Shown in pieces: positions 1 through 13,244 of a DNA stretch of 64,000 nucleotides. The stretch is from Diplosphaera chodatii (lineage: Eukaryota > Chlorophyta > Trebouxiophyceae > Prasiolales > Stichococcaceae). The stretch is from the NCBI GenBank assembly GCA_032358165.1, contig JAALGY010000030.1, positions 248,001-312,000 of the forward strand, read 5' to 3'. The notes below the pieces were generated by a model that worked only from the letters and a program-made list of their open reading frames with translations, had not been told where the DNA came from and did no database searches. A program made the translations under genes and the position numbers. Position 1 is the first letter of the stretch, and each line of letters begins with the position of its first letter.

Positions 1-3000
1 CCAGCAGTGGTGCTCAGCGCTGAAGCAGCTGCAGCTGCAGGCGCCACAAGCCGCATCTGGCTGCCAGCGCCCACATGTGATCGGGTGTCGCATGCAAGCG
101 TACCTTCACTGCGGCGGCAGATGCACGGCGGAGGCGCCTTTGCCCCAGGTGCCAGCCCCCACACCAGCTCTGCAGCAGCAGGCAGACAGCACAAGGCGGA
201 GCAGATACCCCAGGTCGATGGCGCCGGCGATGAGCCGGTGCGCTGCACTGCATGGCACCCCAGTCGATGGTGCCTGGACAAGGCATCATCAACACTCCAC
301 TGAATACACATGCATGAGTGTTCGCCTGCCAACAACAGGTGGTCTGTGCTGTCTCGCCAGGAACCCCGCCCCTCACAGGGCAGGGTCTGGGACCCGAAGA
401 CCAAGTCCCTCGTGCACCGCCGGCCGCGGGCGCCGCAGTACGGCGTCATCCCCATGGCATCCGCCTCGCCAACCGCCAGTGCACGCTCCCGCAGCGCAGT
501 GCAGCCAGTCGCAGGCGGGATCCCGCCGCAACTGACGCCGCAGTCCCGGCCCCCGCCCAAGCCGCCCGACGCCGGCAGTCCAGCACGCAGCCGCGATGCG
601 ACGACCAATGCGCGGCGAGCGCTTGACTTTGGCGCTGCCAGCAGCCAGGCGGACTATTGTGACGTCGCTGATGTGCCTCGCAGCCAGCGAAACATGTCGA
701 GCCCGCGCAAGAGGCCGCGCAACGGCGTGTTGCCACAGCACGTCCCAACAACGGCGGCAGCTGCGCTTCCGGATGCCGTGCAGCAGCGGCACGCAGAGCG
801 CCTGGTCTCCGGCGCACCCGGCGCCGTGCCAGCTGAGGCCCAGCAACTGCCAGCTGCAGTTTCGCAGCAGAACCTCAGCCAGGCTGGGCTGCCAGCTGAG
901 GCGGATGACGCAGCGGACGAGCAGAGCGACGACATCGAGCTGGTGCTCAGCGAAGCGTCCACCCAACTCGCCTCGCCGCCTGTAGCATGTGCAGCTGCAC
1001 AGGGCCGCGGCGCCAGCACGCCTCTGATGGGGCAGCTTGGTAGCGGCCAACATGCGATGCCACAACCCTTGCAATACCAGCCAGCTTCTCCTGGCCAGGT
1101 GCCAACCGCACTACAACAGGAGCAGCTCGAAGCAGCAGGTGCTCAAGCTATGGGCATGCCTGCATCCCCACAGCAGCTGCCGCCTCCAGAGCTCAGGCTT
1201 CAGCTGTCGCCGACCGACAGCTTGCAGCGGCTCGCATCTCGCGTCGGTGGCAGAGGCGCAGGCGACGTGCTGCAAATGGCAGATGCTGTGCCGCAGCCAC
1301 CAGCAGATGCAGCTGTTGGCTCATTAGCAGCGGACGGCGCTGCAGACATGCCGCTCCTGGAGTCGGGAGCCGCAGCCATGCCGCAGGCGCAGGCAGATCC
1401 GGACAGCAGCGGCGGCGCACCTCTGAACCTGTACATGGAGCTGTCCTCGTCGGATGCATCTGCTGCCAGCAGCCCTGTGGAGTCATTCCCGGCAACGGCA
1501 GAGGCCACGCCGCCGCAGGCTGCAGAGGACCTGGGCGATGCACAGAAGCACGGCAGCGCCCTCATGCCGCGTGCTCTGTCACTCCAGCTGTCAGAGTCCT
1601 CCAGTGGCGGGGTCGTGAGTGCAGCAGAGGGGCACCGTGATTCTGTGGCAGACAGCGGCCCTGTAGTTACTACACAGCCAGCGTCCCCAGCTGCGGATGC
1701 AAGCATAGCGTCAAAAGGCCCCCCAGTACTGCCGCCGCCTGCCAACGAGCCGCAGCACCCCTTGCATCTGCCTGCAGCGCGACAGTCGCAACGAGCTCAG
1801 CAGCCTCACGCCAGCCAGCGATCTGCAGAGTCTGGCATTTGTGAAGTTGCTGCGGGGCAGCAGCCAGCAAGCCCGCCCAAGCAGCTTGTGGCACAGCTGC
1901 AGGCAAACACTGCCCAGCAGCCGGAGCCTCATGCAACATTACAGCCAGGAGCGCCGCAGCTGGCCGAGCCAACAGCGGGGCCCAACATGACTGAACAGCC
2001 CACACGGCAGTTTGCGGACGGGGCAGCACAGGCGCCAAGCCAAGATGGTGGGACCCCCTCACCGGCTTCATCGTCAGGCGCTGGCGTGGTTGCTCGTGTC
2101 CTCGATGAGGCTGTGGAGGCGGCGGCGGCCCTGACTATGAAGGCAGCTCCAGCAGCGGCCACAGCGCAGTCGCCACTCTTGCAGCCGGACGGTGGGGCTG
2201 CGCCGATGCCTCCCGCCCCCAGCGGTGCATCCGCAACTCCAGCCTCCTCCTGCGTCACCCCGCCACCACCGCAGGCAGCGCAGCACGGCTCCGGCGACAC
2301 CTCGGGCCGTGGCTCCCAGCCCGGCAGCCACCGCCGCAGCAAGGACAGCACGCCCATACTGCAGCTGGCCCAGCGCGCTCCCGCCGACAGCCCGCAGCAT
2401 GGCATGCAGCTCTCCAGCCGCCTGGCTGCTGCAGCTCGGCCGTCAGCCAGCGCATCAGTAGATGGCAGAGCCAGCCCATCAAGCAGTCTTGTGAGTGACT
2501 CACCTTATAATCGAAAATTTGCTGCTGACCAGGAGCGTGCCTTCTTGCATGTATAGCTGCAGAGGATGCATCAGAGTGATGGTTTGTCACCTGAAAACTG
2601 TGCAGGGTCAGACATTACGGCTCTCCCCACTTGGCAGTCAGGCTCGCTGGGGGCACAGCTCGCAGCCGAGGCCAAATGGGCTGGCAGAGGAACGGGCTGC
2701 TGGGCTGCGCATCTTCGCACCACAGCATCCGGCGCCAACACAGGCACGCTCACGCTCAGCTGCCATCTGACAAGGTCATTATACAGCTGGCGCTTGAACA
2801 TTGCCGAATGCATGGACTCAGGTACCTCTTCCGCTCCTGCACACAGGCGCAGCTGGCACAGGGCGCGCGGTCGCAGGGCGGCCTGCGTTTGACGCAGCGC
2901 GGGCCGTTCTACGGCAACCCTGCCCATGCACCTCTCGCCCCAGTGAGCTTCTGATGGAGCCTGAAGTGGGTGATCGCCAGTCTGCATTTGCGGCTGATGA

Positions 3001-6000
3001 TCTAGTTGTGATCTGTGGACACCCATTCACCGGGCCATGCGCAGGTCCGCTCTGCTGGGCTGGAGTTTCGGGTGCCGACCTCGGCGGTGGGTGAGCTGCC
3101 GCACTTCACCAGCGGCGGGCCGGCACTGCAAGTGCCAGCCAAAGCACGTGCTGCCAAGCCGCCGCAGCGGCGGTGGTTCGAGTTCGCACCCAGGCAAGCT
3201 TAGCGAACAGCACCTGCCAAAATCAACACAAGTTGTGCGTCCTTGTAAGTGGCCCCCTGGCATGAAACAGCAAGACAGCAGCGACAACAGCAGACATGAG
3301 GGACAGGAGTTATGCGCAGGCCGCCGCCACGTGCTGCGACAGACGCCTGGCTGGCGGCCCGCCGCTCGGCTGCGGCCGCCGAGCAGGCGGCAGAGCGGCC
3401 GCAGCAGCGGCGCGGCCTGGTGATGGACCCCAACACCGGGGCCTACAGACCGGCCGGCGTGACCAGCACCCCAGTGAGCTGCCGAGCAGCACACAATAGC
3501 CTACAATGTTGACATGGCACACTGTGCTCGCAGCTTTTGCAAGTGCAACCTGGCATACATCGATGGTGTGTGCAAGTTCGAACCAAATCAGTGTGGGTTA
3601 TGCAGGGGACGCAGCAGCATGTGGGTGGCAGCGGCAACTTCCGCTCGTCGCCGGGCGACGCCTGCGTCACACCCCACCCCAGCGCAGCAGTGAGCGCCTC
3701 AGCCATGTCTGCAGTTCGCTGCATGACCATGGTTGTAGGGGCTGCACCAAACATCGTAGCCTGCTTCTTCCATAGTGGAAGCCTGCAGAGCACAGCCTGA
3801 CAGCATGCTGTGTATGGTGCTCAGATGGCTGCAGCCGCACACAGCGAGGAGGATGAGGAGGAAGAGTTCCGGCCGCCCTCACCCAAGTACGACGAGCGGT
3901 CGTTCTTCTTCAGCGCGGCGCACCCCTGGGCCGTGCGCACGCCCTCCAGGACGCAGCAGGCGCGCCGGCAGTGGCCGCAGCCGCCGTCGCAGACCCCCTC
4001 CTCAGGCCTGCGCACGCCTGGCAAGCCGCTGCAGCAGCCCGCGGCGCGGATTGCACCGCAGTCCGATTCAGCCACCAGCACGCGGGGCGACGGCGTTGTC
4101 TCAGGACTGCGCCAGAAGAGTGGCAGCGCTGAATCCGCAGCCAACAGGCAGCGGGGCGGTGGCGCATATCATGCCGCTGCCCAACAGCACCCTGTGGTGA
4201 GTGCAGTGTCACGGTCGCTGACCAATGGAGCAGTGGGCAGGGTCCTGGGGCGGCGTATGCAGCTTCACATGCCATCGTGGGTGCCATCGTGGCCTACGCA
4301 CTCGTGCAAGTGTCATATGTACGCATGCCAATGGTCCAGGTGCCGCCGTCCGGCCCCAGCCAGAAGCGGCCAGCACCAGCAGCAGCTGCGGTTGCGCCGC
4401 CGCCTGTGCTGGGTGCGGCTGCGCTGCCCCGACCTCCTGTCGGTGCGGGTCCCAGTCCCCTGAAGCGCCGGCGCCTCGACAGCCAGCTCAGCCCAGCAGG
4501 TGAGGGGAAGGCAGACTGGCTGTGCTGTTGGACACTGCTCCGCTTCCAGCGTTACACCTCTGATTGCACGATGGCCCAGTCGGGTAGCAAATGACTTGGT
4601 TGCAATTGCGACCTCGCATGATTGTTCATGTCCGCGGCAGGCGGCGGCGGCAGCGACAGCGGGGCGGTGCCCACGCCGCTGAGCCAGGCGGGCTTCAAGC
4701 GCCTGGTGCCCGGCAAGGGGCAGTGCCTCACGCTGCTGTCCGTGGAGGTCACCGCCGACTGCAGGTGCTGTCAGTGTGGAATACCGCTCACTTCTCGGAC
4801 GTTTTCTTACAAAGCATACAGCAAGGTTTTCCAGGTCAAGTGGTCATCGGGAATCTATTATTTTCTCGTGTCTGCTGCAAGACGCCAGTGTTGGCTGCAA
4901 AACAGCACCCTGTAGGGGGTCCTTGACTCACTCCTGCACGAAGGTAAGGTCTCCGGCTCGGGTGCGCAGGGGGCGGCTGCTGCCCGACCCGCGGTACGAC
5001 GCGGTGCGCGTCATCGCGCTGGCCACGCTGGACGACGCGGAGGACGTGCCCGACGCCGACTTCGTGACGCGCTGCCTGCTGCACTGCGCCGACGCGGGGG
5101 CGCCGCCCGCCGACGCCCTCCACGGCATCCAGGTGTGTGCAAAGCAAGTAAGTCATGCTGTGCTGGCACTGGGCACCAAGCAGCAGTACAACCCACTTCC
5201 AGCCATGTGCTGTAGGATGTCAATATATTTCATGAAATGTCGCAGCAGCTACGCTGCACTGGCTGTTCACCGGCTGTGGTTGCATTGTTGCAGGTGAATG
5301 CAGTGGCCACGGAGGCGGAGCTGATGGACGCCTTCGTGGACGCTGTGCGAGCGCTGGACCCTGACATCCTGGTTGGCTACGATGTTCGCAAGGTGATCCC
5401 TGCTGAAAGTGTTTGGCGCATGCCGACATGCAGCATGTCGGTGTCGCCTGCTGCCTGTTGCCGACCGCAAGGTTTGAACTATGGCAACATTGGGGCACAG
5501 GGTTCCTTTGGCTACCTGATCGAGCGGGCGGCGACAATGGATGTGAACCTGCCGCGCGCCCTGTCACGCACCCCCGAGGTCTGTTGTGCTGTGCCACTTG
5601 CGAATCTGCAGTGTTGCAAGCCTCACCCATTGCAGCAGGGACAACAGGCCCTGAAAACCTAGCAGGGAAGCACAAAGCCATAAGCGCTCAAGTGCAGGAG
5701 TGCGCTGCCAGTGTGCAACTCAGTCCCGAAGTCAGCTGTCGTGGTACAGGAGCCCGGCGCCAAGGAGGGGCGCACAAATGAGTACGACGAGCTGCACGCC
5801 GCGGGCATCGACATCCCCGGCCGCCTGACGCTCAACCTGTGGCGCCTGCTGCGCACCGAGCTCAAGCTGGGCATCTACACCCAGGTGAGCACCTGCATTA
5901 TTGTGCAGTATGGTGATGCGTGCAGAGCAGAGCGGCCACTAAACATAACTTCTGCCTCTCGTGCACTGCTGGGCTCACTGTCGTCAACCACCAAAGTCGT

Positions 6001-9000
6001 CGGTATGTCACCTGTGCTTTAGGCCCACCATGGGCCCTTTCCTTGAGCATTTTCAGCCTCTGGCGTCCAGGAGTCCACGGCGGCGGCGGTGCTGCAGCGG
6101 CGGCTGCCGCGGGTGCCGCCGCACCAGGCCTCCCTCTGGTTCGCCGCCGGCCCCGCAGGTGCACGCAGCAGTGCTCCTTTGCGCAACTTACAGCATGAGA
6201 TCTATCCCACTCTTGTAGCCCAACTTTGCGGGGCTGTACAAGTGGCTGTACCTCCAGTGGGGCTCTTGTGATCTCCGGTCCCCATCTTCCGCAGGCGGCC
6301 GCTGGCGGGCGGTGGGCGACGCGGTCCGCCGGGCGCGCACCAGCCTGGCGCTGATGGAGCAGCTGGACCTAGTGGGGCGGACGGGCGAGACGGGGCGCGC
6401 CTTCGGCATCGACTTCCTGGCGGTGCTGTACCGCGGGAGCCAGTACCGGGTGGAGTCGCTCATGGCGCGCCTCGCGCACTCGCAGAACTACCTGCTGCCC
6501 TCGCCTTCAAAGGAGCAGGTGCGCGTCATCTGCGCTGCAGTACGTACCACCAAGAAGGTGGCGTGCTTTGGTGTCAGGAGAGAGGCCTTGCATGCTTGTT
6601 GCCTGAGCAGGCTGCTTGGTGCAGTATGCTGCGTGTCCTTGATCATGGCTTGCAGCTGCTCAGTGCCTTGCCCCAGCCGAGTCACGGGTCCAGATCAGGG
6701 GCCACCAGGTGATTCATTGCTGGGCGGCACCTCCGCAGGTGGGCACGCAGCCCGCGATGGAGGCGATGCCGCTGGTGATGGAGCCCGAGTCCCGCTTCTA
6801 CGCGGACGGCCCCGTGGTGGTCCTGGACTTCCAGTCGCTGTACCCCAGCCAGATCATCGCCTACAACCTGTGCTTCAGGTGGGGGACTGCCGCAGCTCTG
6901 CTGTTCACTCTCCTCGTGCGTGTGCATAAAACAGTGCCATGCTTCCTGCCACTGCCCCTGCAGAGCTGATGCTGTTAAGCCAGGACTCCTGGGTGGCAGC
7001 ACGCTAAAGCCTGGGGTCTGTTCTGCCACGGCAAAGTTAAGGTGCATACCAGTGGGCGGTGCACACCCTGGAGGGGTTTATTGATCAGACTGCCTCTGTG
7101 CGCGGTGCAGCACCTGCGTGGGGCGGCCGTCGCACGCCGCAGCGGCCGCGGACCCGGACAACGCGCCCCGCCTGGGCGCGCTGTCCCTGGCGCTGCCCGA
7201 CGGCACGCTCGTCGACGGCCTGGCGCCCGACAGGTGAGGGGCTGCAGTACATAGGTGTAGGGCTCCAGTGTCTGAGGGCCCCATAACGCTGCACATCTGC
7301 CATTGCAAGCACAAACTGCATGCAAATCGTATATGCTGGTCGAGGAGTCATCATGCGATATCACAAGTGTCACCCACTGGCAGGCGTCGAACGACTGCTC
7401 AGCGGTTGTGTCCTCATGTTCACAGCGTCAATGCTGTCGTCACGGCCTGCAGGCTGGTGGTGGCGCCGAACGGCGTGGCCTTCGCGCCGGCCAGCGTGCG
7501 GCCGGGGGTGCTGCCCCGCATGCTGGACGAGATCCTGTCCACCCGCATCATGGTCAAGGCGCGAACCATGAGCAACATGGTGCTGTACATATACAAAGCA
7601 ACATCCTGCAAGCCGGCCAACGAGACCAACGTCAAGTGCCAACCATGCCAGTCGTCACAGGGGCAGTATTTCAGCACACTAGCCTCAAGATATCGAGCAT
7701 CTTGTATCTGCATACTTCTCAGCACCAGTAATGAGTTGGATCTGGTGTGCGCAGGCGGCCATGAAACGGGCAGCGCCGGGCGCCAAGGTGCTGCAGCGGG
7801 TGCTCAACGCGCGGCAGTTCTGCCTCAAGCTCATCGCCAACGTGACGTACGGCTACGCCGCCGCCGGCTTCTCGGGGCGCATGCCCATGGCGGAGCTGGC
7901 GGACGCCATCGTGCAGGTGGCTGATGCCCTGTTGGGAGTGTCAAGATGTTGGGGTGGCCAGTGGTGAAGGCGTCAGAGCAGCGCAGCCTGGACATCAACA
8001 CCTTAAGCGTCAGAGCCCACGTGCTAGATTCTGTGTTTGTGCACAGCAAGGCTGAGGGCAACATGGGGGCAATGAGCCTGCACATGCCTGTGCTGCAGTC
8101 GGGGCGGGAGACGCTGGAGAACGCCATCCGGCTGGTCAACGAGAAGCCGGAGTGGGCGGCGCACGTGGTGTACGGCGACACCGACTCCCTGTTTGTGCAC
8201 CTGCCGGGACGGTGCGCAGCGGAGGCTGAGAACTTGCCGCATGACTCCTGCGAGCATACCTTTTACTGGCTAAGCACGTGTAGACGTTCAGCATACGACA
8301 TGTATTGGTTGAGCGGCAGCACCGACCGTGGTGTTGCAGGCTGTGCGCACCTGGAGCTGTATGTACACATCGGCCGGGCTGCTGTTGCCGCAGGTCGAGG
8401 GCTGAGGCGTGGCGCATCGGTGCGGAGATTGCGGCGCAGGTGACGGCAGACAACCCGCCGCCCGTCACCCTGAAGCTGGAGAAGGTGCGCCGCATTCTCC
8501 AAGGCAGCCGCCCGAGCTGCGGATGCCACCGAGTGTCGCAACGGGCATGACTGCCGTGTCATGCAGCATGGTCTGCTGAGGTGGAACCACGCTGGCTGCA
8601 GGTGTACGACCCCTGCACGCTGCTGACCAAGAAGCGCTACGCCGGGTACATGTACGAGTCACCGAACCAGACCAGCCCTGCCTGGGATGCAAAGGTCAGC
8701 ACTACTGGTGACGCGACATACAGTCCGTCCTCGTCATATGGAAGTCGCTGTTATGTCGACCATCGCTGTCAGTCCAACACGGGAGAACATGGGTGCTACC
8801 GGCATCGTGTGCTGCACACGCCCTGGCGTGAGGGAGTGCTGGCGCTGCAGGGCATCGAGACGGTGCGGCGGGACGGCTGCCCGGCGGTGGTCAAGATCCA
8901 GGAGCGGGCGATGCGGGTGCTGTTCGAGACCAGCGACCTGTCCGCGGTCCGTGCCTACCTGCAGCGCCAGTGGACCAAGATCCTGGCCGGCCGCGTCAGC

Positions 9001-10855
9001 CTGCAGGACTTTGTGTTCGCCAAGGAGGTGATGCATTGTAGTTTGAGATGGCAGCCTGTGCCAGTTGCATGCCGGAAACAGCTGCTCAGACCAGCTGCAG
9101 TGGTCATATGTGTCTGGACATGCATCCAAGCAGGGATATGCGTTGGGCATTCGAGGCCAGCACCCTGCAACACCCTGCGAGCAAGGCGGTGCCAGCCATG
9201 GGTGCTCCGCCCTCAGACTGCACCCTGACTCTCGGCATCTGATTGAGAACTGCTGCTGTGGCATGAGCAGGTGCGGCTGGGCACGTACATCAACGCGCCC
9301 CCGGCGGCGTGCGTGGCGGCCAGGGCGGCCCAGGAGGACCCCCGCGCGGAGCCGGCGTTTGGCGAGCGCGTGCCCTACGTCGTCGTCTGCGGCGCTCCGA
9401 GTGAGCAGCCTGGCACCGCACACTGCCGTTCGGCTTGGCACGCGGTCTGGGCACGCAGGTCCACGCACCCACTGCGCCCCCGGCTCAGCAGCACCAGTCT
9501 GCAGGCTGCCCAATGGTCCAGCGGGTTCCAGGGCGCTGCTGCTGCCGCCGCCGGTGACCAGTCTGGTCAGCTGCCAGGACCGGTCTTTCCAACTTCAAGA
9601 ACGAATGCTCAAAGTGCAATCCCCACAAGCTGGCACCCGCGCCGCACCAGGCTCGCGGCTGATGGATGTGGTGGTGGCGCCGCGCGCGCTGGTGGAGGCG
9701 GGCGGCCGGTACCGCCTCAACGCCCAGTACTACATCACCAAGCAGATCAACCCCGCCATCGCGCGCGTCCTGCAGCTGGTCGGCGCCGACGTGCCCGCCT
9801 GGTGCGCCCGCGCCGCCCCCCGCTGGTCCCTGCTGCTTAACACTCTGGACCGACTGCCAGTTGCTTGGGGAGGGCTCTTATGACCAGGAGAGAGATGAGT
9901 GCACAACAGATGCTCCTGACTGCCCACTACTGGCTGCTCCACGCCATGCTCGTCAAGAACATCGCCGTAACCAGGGCTGCGCCGCGCTGCAGGTTTGCGA
10001 CGATGCCGCGGCCGCAGCGGCGCCCACCTCAGAAGCGGCCGCTGCCGCCGCCCTCCCGCCGCACCGCCGGCACCATCGACCGCTACTACCTGTCCAGCCA
10101 CTGCGCGGTGCGCGCCCCACCCTGTGGCACACGCAGCTTGCTAAAAAACGTGCTAGAAACCCTGCTAAAAACGTGTTTTGAAAATCTTTGGGCACACGCA
10201 ACTTGCTCCGCACAAAGTGCTGATCTCTACTGCGGGCTGTATCACCTGGTCTGACAAGTTGCTGGCAGCGGGCAGCCTGACGCTTACGACATGCGATGCA
10301 GGTCAGACGGCTTGCAGCTGAACCCACGGTTGCTCTTCATCGGGTGGTGGTCACGTGTGCAGGTGTGCGACGCGCTGACGCGGGCGGAGCAGCCGCTGTG
10401 CCCCAGGTGCCTCGCGCGGCCGCAGCTGGCGGTCGCGGTGCTGCAGAGCCGCGTCGCCGGCCTCGACACCGCCCACGCCCGCCTGGTGCAGGTGCCGCTG
10501 AGCTTGGAGCGCGCAGCCCTGTTGTGCCCAAGGACCGCAATGTCAGCACGAGGCAGCAGGCTCGCACTGTGTCAGCAAGTTCGCCGTCTGCAGCTGAGGA
10601 ACTGCAGCCGGGCCCTGAAGTCATGCCTCTGCCTGCCATGAACGTGTGGCAGCAGGCAGCTGACCTGTGGCACTGCTGCCACAGATATGCGGGCACTGCG
10701 GCGGCGGCGGCGGGCGGTCGGCGATCACGGGCCCCGGCGGCATCGTGTGCGACAGCCTGGACTGCTCGGCCTACTTTGAGCGGCGGAAGACGGTGTGGGA
10801 GGCGGCCACGGCGCGTGCGCAGCTGCAGGCAGCCCTGGCGGTGCTGCCAGACTGA
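1..10855 (+). CDS. REV3: DNA polymerase zeta catalytic subunit REV3 (5' partial)
   Basis: Family-B translesion DNA polymerase, the catalytic subunit of Pol zeta, which extends from mismatches and lesions in the nucleus. Exons with consistent GT/AG (or GC/AG) sites and phase: up to 2490, 2775-2942, 3045-3193, 3320-3473, 3615-3689, 3825-4196, 4340-4499, 4641-4764, 4970-5132, 5294-5392, 5501-5578, 5750-5884, 6071-6158, 6295-6518, 6739-6878, 7111-7233, 7453-7558, 7755-7916, 8099-8211, 8394-8484, 8602-8694, 8851-9027, 9271-9400, 9651-9825, 9993-10107, 10363-10491, 10685-10855. Visible signatures: plant-REV3-like LTLLSVEV and LLPDPRYDAV; motif A DFQSLYPS (6826-6849); motif B KLIANVTYGY (7827-7856); motif C YGDTDS (8171-8188); TKKRYAGY and GIETVRRD thumb-side motifs; C-terminal CysA (HCAVC, CPRC) and CysB (CGHC, CDSLDC), the latter the expected 4Fe-4S site. 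The Q/A/P-rich stretch at about 355-2490 fits the poorly conserved middle of REV3. The conserved REV3 N-terminal domain is absent, so the gene starts upstream; exon boundaries before 2490 are unresolved. Confidence 0.93.
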
Positions 10856-11444
10856 CGCTCACACCTGACTCAGTTGCCAAGGCTGCTGGCGCAGAACCTG
10901 GCGGCTGTTATAGCACCTCCGGTGCTCCGGTGCTGGGCGGTGCTGTGCTGTGAAATTAACAGTCGCGCAGGGCATTTGGCACTGTACGTAGCTACCACTG
11001 TACTTTTCACCTTTGATGGCAGGGGTGAATGCCGACATGAGATCCTGGGGACACCTTGCATATTGAACTCGGAGGTGCCGGGTCTGATAAGGCTGTTGCA
11101 GGAAGATAGATGGGGGGGTGTGGCTGTCATAAACTGCCTAACGGCCATGCATAGCAGCATAGAAGCATAGGAGAATTGTAGTTGATGGAGTCATCGCTTA
11201 AGCTGGGGAGAACTGGTGTCTGGTTGGTCGGGTTTGTGATTTTCGTGCTTTTCGTGCAGTCTCATTTGCTTCAATACAGCAGGTTACCGTTGAGGACAGT
11301 CTTGAAACGTTCAACACAATATGCCAGAGTACACAAGCTGCAGTATACAGGCACTACAATGAAATGCTGACGGTGTACGATAATAGCAATGCTATACACA
11401 GCTGCCCAGATGTCCCCTGCTGTACATGATCACCCGACCAATGT
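10856..11444. other. Convergent intergenic region, REV3 / Hsp20 3' ends
   Basis: 589 nt between the REV3 stop and the Hsp20 stop. It is more AT-rich than the flanking coding sequence, which is expected for 3' untranslated regions of two converging genes. I see no further exon, RNA gene or repeat here. Confidence 0.6.
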
Positions 11445-12735
11445 CTATGCCTGCTCTCCGGCGTCCGTCTGCACATCGAACCAGTCGTCGATGGGCACGT
11501 CAGTGGTCTCCGGCTCCGCTGGCTTGGTGCGCTTGATCATGACCGTCAGCACGCCGTCGCGGAAGCGCGCGGTGATGCCGCTCAGGTCCGCGTCCTCCGG
11601 GAGCTGCAAAGCAGGGCAACACAGCGTGAGATGTCATTTTGATTATTTCCATCTACACGCCACAGCAGCAGCAACACAAAAGAGCGGAGCAGTGCGATGC
11701 AGCTGAAATGGCCTCAATCACGCTCACAAGGCTCCCGCATGCTGGCGGGCGCAGGGGCATACCTGGAATGTGCGGCGGAAGTTGCCAAAGCGGCGCTCTG
11801 TCCGTCGCCGGCGCTGCTGCTGGTCCTCGGACAGCTGCGGCGCGGCGCGGGTGCCGCTGATGGTCAGCATGCGGTCGTCCTTGTTGGCTTGCACCTGCAT
11901 CGGCAGCAGAGGAAAGCAAGTCAGCACAGCCTGCGTCCGGCTGTCAGCAATTGAGCAACGGACAGGAAGCCGCACACGTGGGTGTGACACAGAAGGGCAG
12001 ACGCGGGCGCAGGCTTGCATGAGACACGTGCGCAGCAGCAGTGGACCAGACAGCACGGCAGTGGCTGGTGACGTTGCTCGTGCCGCCAGAAGGTTCTGAC
12101 CTTGGTGTCCGCCTTTGACACGCCGGGCAGGTCGGCGGTGAAGGTGTAGGTGTCGGCGTCCTGGATGATGTCAACGGGCAGGAACATCGACATGCCGCCC
12201 GCGGTGCTGCCGGTGTCGACGTTGCCCATCCACTTTTCAAAGTCCTGCCGGGGGGCAGTTACACCATGTCGGGTTGCCGTGCAGATGCATCGACCTAACC
12301 CTGGCATCACGGGACAGCATGCACGACAGCAGTGCAGCCGATGAACACGCACGCAGCAGCAGGCTACAGGTGAGAGGCGAATACAGAAATGACGCAGTGA
12401 CGGGTCTACGGCAGTTTGAGGGGAGCCACACTGAATTGCACCTTCATCATGTTCTGGAGGTCTGCGGGGGAGACGCCCATGCCGAAGCCACCGAAGCCGG
12501 GTCCGCCCATGTTGAACTGCGGCCCGCAGAAGCCCTGCGGCCGGCACGACTGTGTGCGGGCTCGCCGGAAGCGCGGCGACTGCTGGAAGCGGTTGCCACC
12601 GAAGCTCCCGCCGCTGGCATTCCGGATGATGAGGCGCTGCGGCTGTGCAGAGCGCGAGCTGCTGGCCGTGTGTCGACCGGCTGCGAACTGTGATGCTGCC
12701 GCGCGAGCGGCGGGTGCCATGACCTGTGCCATCAT
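11445..12735 (-). CDS. Small heat-shock protein (Hsp20/alpha-crystallin), organelle-targeted
   Basis: ATP-independent chaperone that holds unfolding proteins. Four exons on the minus strand, all in phase: 12735-12442, 12244-12101, 11894-11763, 11603-11445, giving 242 residues. The first about 45 residues are rich in Ala/Ser/Arg with almost no acidic residues, which looks like a chloroplast or mitochondrial transit peptide. Next comes a Gly/Phe/Asn-rich linker. The alpha-crystallin domain starts near MFLPVDIIQDADTYTF and continues with the ADLPGVSKADTKV strand, DDRMLTISGTR, and the late strand DGVLTVMIKR. The usual I-x-I/V tail motif is not obvious; the tail is acidic (PIDDWFDVQTDAGEQA). It is divergently arranged with the F-box gene, with 509 nt between start codons; I found no convincing heat-shock element there. 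Plastid Hsp22-type is the likeliest identity. Confidence 0.92.
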
Positions 12736-13244
12736 GATGCCTGCTGGGCTGAGTGCTCGACCTGAGAGCTGGTGATCAACGAGTGGAGGTGTTCAAACAG
12801 GTGGTAGTACTGCTGTCAGAGAGAGGCGGAGTGAGAGCGAGAACAGCAAAGTGGCTGGGTGCGCCGTGTCGCTGGCCTTTTGAGGCGTTGCAGTGCAGTG
12901 CTGTCTTGCGACAGCATGGCGCATCTTACGGGATGAACCGACAGGCATGCATCAGGGTTTTGGAGGACTGCCTGCTGTGCCACATCCTCAGCGTCCCCCA
13001 GGGGGAATGCATAAGACAATATCTCGTGCCCTCGCACTGCGACGTCGGAGGACACACCGACCAACTGAGTCAGACGACCGTCTTGCTTCACATTGACGCC
13101 TCCTCTCGCTGCAGAACCGCAGTGCTACACGGTTACGATGACTGCGTGAGGGCCCGCCGGCCGGGACGCGCGGCTGGCGGGCGATTGGGAGCGATTGGGG
13201 GCGACTGGACTGGGGAGAGTGTGCAGGGCACAGTTTTTGCTGGG
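12736..13244. promoter_or_regulatory. Shared upstream region of Hsp20 (-) and F-box/LRR gene (+)
   Basis: 509 nt between the two divergent start codons, so both promoters and 5' untranslated regions must lie here or overlap the neighbouring gene. I looked for alternating GAA/TTC heat-shock elements and a TATA box and saw none that is convincing. Open reading frames here appear to be chance frames in GC-rich DNA. Confidence 0.4.
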
